A stretch of DNA of 39,120 nt from Pontiellaceae bacterium. GTDB taxonomy: Bacteria > Verrucomicrobiota > Kiritimatiellia > Kiritimatiellales > Pontiellaceae. A program made the position numbers and the translations under genes. This document shows, piece by piece, positions 33,762 through 39,120 of this stretch. The stretch is from positions 1-39,120 of the forward strand of contig JAFGVP010000007.1 in the NCBI GenBank assembly GCA_016937945.1, in the 5' to 3' direction. The notes below the pieces were generated by a model. That model did no database searches. It worked only from the letters and a program-made list of their open reading frames with translations, and was not told where the DNA came from. Position 1 is the stretch's first letter. Each line of letters starts with the position of its first letter.

Positions 33762-34849
33762 ACCTGACGCTCTGCCTGACCCACGACTGTAACCTGGCCT
33801 GCACTTACTGCTATGCCGGCAAGAAACGGCGCGATGCCATGAGTCGGCATGTGGCCGACACCGCGCTTGAATTTGCGATCGAACGCACCACCGAACCCCT
33901 TCAACTCGGCTTTTTTGGCGGAGAACCGCTCATGGAGTGGGAGTTGCTGCAATATGCCACCGAACAGGCGGAAGCCGCAACAAAGCGATCCGGAATCCGG
34001 CTGTTGCCAACAGTCACCACCAACGCTACGCTGCTGACCGAAGAACGGGCCGAATGGCTTGCCGAACACGGATTTTTTGTGGCGGTTTCCATCGACGGAA
34101 ACCGGGCCATGCACGATATCACGCGGCCCTGCGGGTCCGGCGCATCTTCGTTTGATGCAACGCTGCGCGGACTCACCATCGCACGGGATCACTTTCCAAA
34201 GCTCGACACCGTGGTTGTCATTGATCCTTCCAATATCGGACATCTTAGCGATTCCGTGCGCTTTCTCGCCGATGAAATCGGCGTTCCGCGCATCAGCATC
34301 AATCCAAACTTTTACACCGAGTGGCCGGAATCCGCGCTGAACGCGTGGACCGATGCCTTCGGCGCACTGGGCGATTTTTACACGGATCGCTTCCGCGCCG
34401 GACAGTCGTTTGAACTGAACTTTATCAACTCCAAGATCATCACGCGTCTCAAGGACGGCTACGCCGCCTGCGACCGCTGTTCATTCGGCGAACGCGAAAT
34501 TGCCGTGGCCCCTTCAGGCAATATCTATCCCTGCGAACGGCTCGTAGCCGAAGATCGCAACATGGAGGTCTGCATCGGCAGCGTGTTCGACGGCTTTGAT
34601 GAAGGAAAATATTTCGGACTGCTCGGGCGGCGCGGCAACCGCAATGAGGAATGCATCGACTGCACCCTGCGCGAGCGCTGCATGAACTGGTGCGGATGCA
34701 TCAACTATGCAACCACCGGGCAGATCAATCAGGTGGCCGGCATCGTATGCTTTCACGAACAGCTCGCCATCCGGGAGGCCGACCGGGTCGGCAATGCACT
34801 CTATGCGGAAAACAATCCGGCTTTCCTCAAACAGTTTTACTATGTCTGA
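33758..34849 (+). CDS. Radical SAM/SPASM domain peptide maturase-type enzyme
   Basis: A 363-residue radical SAM protein. The [4Fe-4S] motif is CNLACTYC (C11, C15, C18), and FFGGEP (52-57) is the usual GGEP loop. A C-terminal SPASM domain follows: C238, C241 and C259 (SGNIYPC, the GX4C element), C272, then C299-X2-C302-X5-C308-X3-C312, C314 and C331. This CX2CX5CX3C spacing is that of anaerobic sulfatase-maturating and peptide-modifying enzymes. It probably carries two auxiliary clusters and modifies a peptide or protein side chain. The preceding two genes, overlapping by ATGA, are the obvious substrates. No PqqD-like recognition domain is present in the protein or beside it. A role as a sulfatase maturase is the main alternative, but no sulfatase gene is in the window. 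Confidence 0.88.
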   Translation: MNLTLCLTHDCNLACTYCYAGKKRRDAMSRHVADTALEFAIERTTEPLQLGFFGGEPLMEWELLQYATEQAEAATKRSGIRLLPTVTTNATLLTEERAEWLAEHGFFVAVSIDGNRAMHDITRPCGSGASSFDATLRGLTIARDHFPKLDTVVVIDPSNIGHLSDSVRFLADEIGVPRISINPNFYTEWPESALNAWTDAFGALGDFYTDRFRAGQSFELNFINSKIITRLKDGYAACDRCSFGEREIAVAPSGNIYPCERLVAEDRNMEVCIGSVFDGFDEGKYFGLLGRRGNRNEECIDCTLRERCMNWCGCINYATTGQINQVAGIVCFHEQLAIREADRVGNALYAENNPAFLKQFYYV

Positions 34850-34885
34850 TACCGTTTACAGTTAGGTTTTAGGATTTTGTTTTTT

Positions 34886-34921
34886 GCAGGCGAGCCGCCT
34901 GCGATACGTATCGCCGGCGGC
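34886..34921. repeat. Overlapping palindromes downstream of the radical SAM gene
   Basis: Two mutually exclusive hairpins overlap here. GCAGGCG-AGC-CGCCTGC (34886-34902) has a seven-pair stem. A longer palindrome (34894-34921) has GCCGCC paired with GGCGGC around a perfect 14-base core, GCGATACGTATCGC, with a single T/C mismatch. Neither is followed by a T run. They could be a transcript-end barrier, a REP-like element or a protein-binding site. Confidence 0.65.
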
Positions 34922-35029
34922 CTGAGTCCGGCGCCGGACCGCTTAAAAAACAGACAGACATTCCGGATGCAGATCAGTAAGGTCCTTAGCGAACGGATTG
35001 TTCCGCCAACTTGATAAGGGGATTAGACC

Positions 35030-35203
35030 ATGGAATTTCTGCATAACCTGACGCCGACGGCAACGATTGTCCTGATTGCGGCCGCCATCATTGTCATCCT
35101 GGCCATCTTTTCCAAAGTCATCAAGTGGGTGCTGAAGCTCGCCATTATCGCCATCATGGTTCTCTTCGTACTCTACTTCCTGCGGCAGGCCGGCGCGTTC
35201 TAG
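35030..35203 (+). CDS. Small two-helix membrane protein
   Basis: A 57-residue protein, MEFLHNLTPTATIVLIAAAI at the start. It has two adjacent hydrophobic stretches (about residues 11-27 and 36-51) around FSKVIKWVLK, and a short polar end (LRQAGAF). AAGGGG stands before the ATG at 35030. It resembles no named family I know. Its position after the radical SAM gene is suggestive but separated by 180 bases including palindromes, so it may be independent. It converges on the VF530 gene with 15 bases between stops. Confidence 0.65.
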   Translation: MEFLHNLTPTATIVLIAAAIIVILAIFSKVIKWVLKLAIIAIMVLFVLYFLRQAGAF

Positions 35204-35218
35204 CGCATGGCACCGGAA

Positions 35219-35443
35219 TCACTGATCCCGAAAACGGGTTTTCAGGTAAAGCTCCTCCACCTTGTCGCGGGCCCACTGGGTTTTCCGCAGGAATTTCAAG
35301 CTCGATTTAATGCTCGGCTCCCAGTTGAAGCAACGGATGTCGATGCGGCGCCCAAGCTCTTCCCAGCCATAATGATTCACCAGACGGGTGAGTATTTTTT
35401 CGAGCGTGATTCCGTGCAACGGGTTATTGGGCTGTGTATTCAT
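35219..35443 (-). CDS. VF530 family (DUF2132) small protein
   Basis: A 74-residue protein with the nearly invariant DUF2132/VF530 sequence: [17 protein letters not shown], then [15 protein letters not shown], and [20 protein letters not shown]. The Vibrio fischeri family member VF530 has a solved structure and is described as DNA-binding; the physiological role is unknown. The start codon overlaps the DUF3999 gene stop by four bases (ATGA). It is therefore the last gene of a translationally coupled three-gene unit. Its link with the DUF2339/DUF3999 pair is probably only one of expression. Confidence 0.95.
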   Translation of the reverse strand: MNTQPNNPLHGITLEKILTRLVNHYGWEELGRRIDIRCFNWEPSIKSSLKFLRKTQWARDKVEELYLKTRFRDQ

Positions 35444-36696
35444 GATTCCTTCGATCCGGCCGGCGGCGGATTCCGCAGCATGCCTACAATAATCCAGACC
35501 ACCAGCAGGCTGACCGCGCCGACGGCAACGCCGGCCAGGAGTCGTCCGTGCTTCCGGAACGGATTGGTTTTTGCAAGGTCATTGGAGCGCGCGGTTTCCA
35601 GCATAACCAACGGCAGGGTTTTCATATCGACATTATCCATTCGGCTTTTGAGATCAAAGCGCGGCGCGGGCATGTCCCATGCCCGATAATAGAGTGTTGC
35701 CGGCCGCGCCGACTGCGCCTCGAAAACCAGATAGCGCGGCACGGCCTCAAGCTTCACGGCGGCAATATTCAACGGCCGGTCATCGTGATGATACACGACC
35801 ACCTTGATATACCGGGCACAGGCATGCAGTTTGATTTCGTCGTTCCGGTCATCCGGAAGCGCATGGATCTCACCTCCGCCGACCCGGTTCCATGGTTCAT
35901 GCTCGTCGTTGCGGCCATAGACGGAAACACAGCGCGCATAGGAATCATCAGACACCGAAAACCGGACCCGCTCCACCGGTCGGCGGGCATTACCGATATC
36001 CAGGATCTGCGTCTGGGCTCCCTCGGTCTGCTCGCGTTCAGGAACGGCAATGCTTTCAAACAGTACCGGCTCATAATCGACCGTGACTTCCGAGCAATAC
36101 TGAAGGTGGGCATCCGAAATATCGAACGTTTCGCCGGCGGCCTGCGCATTCGGATAGATGCGGACGTGCAGCCGGCCCACATCGGCATCCGGATAACGGA
36201 TCACCCGGTTATGCGCATCATTCCGGCTCGGAAATTCCAGCAGATAGCCGGAGGCCATATGTCCGCCGGAGGCGGTGTCCTTGAAGATTTCCACGCGCCG
36301 GACAAAGTCCGACCCAGTCGTGCGCAGCTCGATCCGATTATGTACCGGCACAGCGCCGTTCACTTTCGGAATCAGGATATCAAACTGCAGATAAGGCGCA
36401 TCGCCGTCGACCCACGCGGTATTTAGAATCGCAAGGCCGACGGATTCCGCCTTCACGGTTTCCTTCGGCACATAAAGAAAACAAGGCCATTGTGTTCCAT
36501 CCTCATCAAAGATCCGGACATCGTTTGGAAAATTGCGCGACTGCCCGAACACATGATCCGGAATCAGGATTTTAGCCTGTGTTTGCGGAACCAGATATTC
36601 CGAAAGCGGCTGCATCAGCTCAAACCGGGCCGGCAGATTTTCCGCGCCGGCGGACAACGCCAGCAGGCAGGTGATCAGTGTAATCCGGATTTTCAT
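35440..36696 (-). CDS. DUF3999 family membrane-anchored protein
   Basis: A 418-residue protein with a Sec signal ([18 protein letters not shown]). Its large periplasmic part is beta-rich ([62 protein letters not shown]). A single C-terminal helix (about 391-410, [20 protein letters not shown]) is followed by a short cytoplasmic tail. This layout and the position next to a DUF2339 gene match the DUF3999 family, whose members are found paired with DUF2339 proteins. Function unknown; by topology it is a periplasmic domain tethered to the inner membrane, perhaps a partner of the DUF2339 protein. GGGAGAAG precedes the ATG. Confidence 0.88.
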   Translation of the reverse strand: MKIRITLITCLLALSAGAENLPARFELMQPLSEYLVPQTQAKILIPDHVFGQSRNFPNDVRIFDEDGTQWPCFLYVPKETVKAESVGLAILNTAWVDGDAPYLQFDILIPKVNGAVPVHNRIELRTTGSDFVRRVEIFKDTASGGHMASGYLLEFPSRNDAHNRVIRYPDADVGRLHVRIYPNAQAAGETFDISDAHLQYCSEVTVDYEPVLFESIAVPEREQTEGAQTQILDIGNARRPVERVRFSVSDDSYARCVSVYGRNDEHEPWNRVGGGEIHALPDDRNDEIKLHACARYIKVVVYHHDDRPLNIAAVKLEAVPRYLVFEAQSARPATLYYRAWDMPAPRFDLKSRMDNVDMKTLPLVMLETARSNDLAKTNPFRKHGRLLAGVAVGAVSLLVVWIIVGMLRNPPPAGSKES

Positions 36697-38909
36697 TGTT
36701 CTTCTCCCAGCGATTGAAAATAGGCCGATGCCTTCTGATAGGCAAAAGAGAGGCCCAGCAGCAACACGCCGGTTCCGATAAAGGCGGCAATGCGTTCCAG
36801 CCCCTTGAGCTCCGACGAATCAAAGATTAAAACCTTCAGCGTGGCCAGCCCGAAAAGCGCCAGTCCGAAATATCGATGCGCCGCCATCCGCTTCTTCATG
36901 CCGAACAGAATCAGCGCCAGCGCGCAGACCGCCCACAGGATCGTAATGGCCGAAGCCGCCCAGTCGCTGCGGCTTCGCATGATTTCCCACGTCATCAGCC
37001 AGATTCCGCTGGCCAGCGACATGAGATTCAGCGTCAGACCCAGCGCCGGCGGCGGAACATCCTCCGAGGAGCTGAAAGACGGAAGGCGCGGCTGCAGATA
37101 GAAAATCATCGCCGCCAGCATGGCGAGCTGCAGCCAGATCACGATATTCAGGAAAACCGGTTCTGATGTGCGGATCAGCTCGTTGCCAACCACCGCATCA
37201 AGCGCCAGCTTCAGCGGAACAAGCAGCAGCAGGACCGCGCCCAGCCGGATGACTCCGGATTTTTTCGGGGCCAGCAGGATCGTCGCGGCGCCGGCGCCGA
37301 GCAGTATCAAAGAAGTCATCAGCCAGCTGAATATTTCATCCTCGCCCAGTGACCAGAAGGTATCGATGTAAAAGACCAAGACGGCGCCGATCACGCCGGC
37401 ACACCAAAGCAGGTCCTGCCAAACCGTTGTTTTTTCCTCGGGATAGCGGCTGGCCAGCCAGCCTTGGGCACCCAGCAGACCGGCGGAAATCATGCCGACA
37501 ATAAAGCGGGCGTTCAGAAAGAGATTCGGCGTTGTTTCATAAAACGTAAAGTCGAAGGTCATTGACTTGAGAATCCCGATCAGCCCCAGCAGAAAGGCGC
37601 CGCCCTGCAGCGCACGCGACCGGACCCGCCCGGCAAACCAGGCAAGGACCACACCCTCCACCGCCCACCCCAGCGAAACCCATTCACCGTCCAGCTGCGC
37701 CGGAAGTGCCAGCGTTGCAAAGATCAGACCGCCTGACAGGAAGCAGAGAATTTCGGCGTTGAAGGCGGACAGCACCTTGAAGGCAAAACGGGCCAGCCCC
37801 GCATGCAGCAGTGCCAGAATCAGAAAGGCGGCACCGGTCCAGCTTCCCTTGCCGGATTCATCGAGCAGCCAGTATACCGCGCCCAGCAAAAGCATTGATG
37901 CGAGCATCAGGCGGATCATGTCGGCACTGCGGCCGCTGATCTTTTGTTCACTGCGCAGCTTGAGCAGGCCGAGCGCGGCATATTCGACAAAATAGAGCAG
38001 CGCAAATCCAAGTCCCACCCAGACCTCGCAATCGTTAAACCAGTCGAGCCACGTAAGGAAATGAATGATGGTAAACACGAATGCCAGATTATAGAGCAAC
38101 TGCCATTTCCGGTGCACGCCCAGCAGGAGCACCGGAATATTGATGACCGCCACATAAACCAGCGGAAAGACGCCGGCATCCATATCGCAGCCGATCAGCA
38201 GCGGCGTAACAAACGCGCCCAACACGCCCAGCACACCGACCGCCTGCGAACGATACGCCATCGCCAGGCCGAAAACCGCCAGCGCACTGGCAAACAGCCC
38301 GGCGCCGGCCGTTATCATTCCAATCAGGTGATAGATTCCATAGGCGGCAAATACCGAAAAGTAAAAGAGCGCGCTGCCGCCGCCGGTCAGCACACGCGCA
38401 AACAGGCGCAGCTTTTCGTCCCGGCGTTCCACAAAATGTCCGCCCGCCACCAACAGCCCGCCGGCCAGCAGACCGAGCACAATCCGCATGCCCGGTCCGA
38501 TCCAGCTGTGCTGGATGGCATAGCCCACCAGAAACACAATACCGGTGACCAATACGGCGATGCCGGCAAAGGCCGCCGCTTTTCCGCCCATCATGAATTC
38601 CACGCCGCCACGCGGTTTGGGCCGGGGTTTTGAGGGGATCGGCGCCGACGGCATCGGCGGCGGAACGGTTACGGGAGGAGCAACCGGTCTGGACTCGGCC
38701 ACCGGTTCCGGCGCTTGAACCTCGGGCTTACAAATCGGTGCCGGAGAGTCCGTTTTTTCAATCGCGGCGCGGCTGAGCAGCGGCTGGATTTCCCGGCGCA
38801 GGCGTTCAAGCTCGCGGCCGGACTGTGCGACCTTGACCAAAGCAATAATCGCCAGCGTAATGGGTGCAAAAATAAACAGCACCACCAGCAGAATAATTAA
38901 TCCTTCCAC
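36693..38909 (-). CDS. DUF2339 family polytopic membrane protein
   Basis: A 738-residue protein with an N-terminal helix (about 2-25), a short coiled stretch (SGRELERLRREIQPLL) and a Pro-rich linker (about 60-100). About 20 transmembrane helices then follow from residue 110, beginning MMGGKAAAFAGIAVLVTGIVFLVGYAI. GPGMRIVLGLLAGGLLVAGGHF and GGGSALFYFSVFAAYGIYHL are characteristic DUF2339 blocks. The start is GTG at 38909, preceded by GGGGAGGT. The stop overlaps the DUF3999 start by ATGA. DUF2339 proteins have no established function; the helical core suggests transport or envelope assembly. Confidence 0.9.
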   Translation of the reverse strand: MEGLIILLVVLFIFAPITLAIIALVKVAQSGRELERLRREIQPLLSRAAIEKTDSPAPICKPEVQAPEPVAESRPVAPPVTVPPPMPSAPIPSKPRPKPRGGVEFMMGGKAAAFAGIAVLVTGIVFLVGYAIQHSWIGPGMRIVLGLLAGGLLVAGGHFVERRDEKLRLFARVLTGGGSALFYFSVFAAYGIYHLIGMITAGAGLFASALAVFGLAMAYRSQAVGVLGVLGAFVTPLLIGCDMDAGVFPLVYVAVINIPVLLLGVHRKWQLLYNLAFVFTIIHFLTWLDWFNDCEVWVGLGFALLYFVEYAALGLLKLRSEQKISGRSADMIRLMLASMLLLGAVYWLLDESGKGSWTGAAFLILALLHAGLARFAFKVLSAFNAEILCFLSGGLIFATLALPAQLDGEWVSLGWAVEGVVLAWFAGRVRSRALQGGAFLLGLIGILKSMTFDFTFYETTPNLFLNARFIVGMISAGLLGAQGWLASRYPEEKTTVWQDLLWCAGVIGAVLVFYIDTFWSLGEDEIFSWLMTSLILLGAGAATILLAPKKSGVIRLGAVLLLLVPLKLALDAVVGNELIRTSEPVFLNIVIWLQLAMLAAMIFYLQPRLPSFSSSEDVPPPALGLTLNLMSLASGIWLMTWEIMRSRSDWAASAITILWAVCALALILFGMKKRMAAHRYFGLALFGLATLKVLIFDSSELKGLERIAAFIGTGVLLLGLSFAYQKASAYFQSLGEEQ

Positions 38910-39101
38910 AAGACCTCCCCTCTTCTTAAACCGATCCAGTATCAGCCAAATGACTTATGGAGTCAATGCAGGCACGGGAGGGTAAAGTGTTTTTCTGTTT
39001 TAAACAAAGGCAAATCCGGTAGGGTCTGACGCTCCCGCAATCTTACGGAGTCCGCGTGATCGGCAGATTTCAACCTCATAAAAGCCGCCATGGAGATTTG
39101 A

Positions 39102-39120
39102 ATGCTATTAAAGGTTGTCC
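39102..39120 (+). CDS. Probable start of a further gene, cut by the window edge
   Basis: ATG CTA TTA AAG GTT GTC follows GGAG at 39092-39095 with six bases spacing, a normal start signal. Only six codons (MLLKVV) are visible. No function can be given. The 190 bases between the DUF2339 start and here hold no other recognisable feature. Confidence 0.3.

Overview
The window is bacterial, moderately GC-rich and densely coded, with Shine-Dalgarno sequences before most genes. The gene content suggests the Planctomycetes-Verrucomicrobia-Chlamydiae group, most likely a marine, polysaccharide-degrading, fermentative Kiritimatiellota/Verrucomicrobia-type bacterium. The reasons are a secretin resembling the Amuc_1098 family of verrucomicrobial type IV pili, lipoprotein glycoside hydrolases next to a sodium:solute symporter, secreted proteins with a verrucomicrobial-style beta-sandwich domain, a Lys/Ala-repeat histone-H1-like protein, and fermentation genes (ldhA-type lactate dehydrogenase, acetolactate decarboxylase). 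This placement comes from family recognition only. No rRNA, tRNA, CRISPR array or insertion sequence was recognised.

Layout. 1-12.7 kb is an accessory catabolic region: the start of a secreted M6 peptidase, a sodium:solute symporter gene broken by a one-base frameshift, an exported acetolactate decarboxylase, a secreted alpha/beta hydrolase, a GH3 beta-glucosidase behind a GH31 gene that has lost its catalytic barrel, a fused TIGR03546-TIGR03545 membrane protein, an exported MsrB and a GH35 beta-galactosidase. 12.8-17.2 kb holds an HNH protein, a D-lactate dehydrogenase, a DnaQ-type exonuclease with a C-terminal clamp-binding motif, and the secretin. 17.7-23.0 kb is a compact minus-strand operon (nrdR - unknown - lnt - prfB - secreted unknown - trpC). 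23.1-27.2 kb holds the histone-like gene and nusA-infB. A secreted cyclophilin with a C-terminal extension, lemA and der follow to 30.7 kb.

30.8-35.2 kb is the most unusual part. A multi-sensor membrane protein without an output domain is followed by two short paralogous lipoprotein-like peptides, translationally coupled to a radical SAM/SPASM enzyme. The peptides share a leader-like block (YPSFR.FH..R, hydrophobic stretch, LAG(G)C) and a C-terminal LMG motif. This looks like a peptide-modification (RiPP-like) system that I do not recognise as a named one. Behind it lie a cluster of palindromes and a 57-residue membrane protein.

35.2-38.9 kb is a minus-strand operon of DUF2339, DUF3999 and VF530 (DUF2132) family genes, each joined by an ATGA overlap. 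The right edge carries only the probable first codons of another plus-strand gene.
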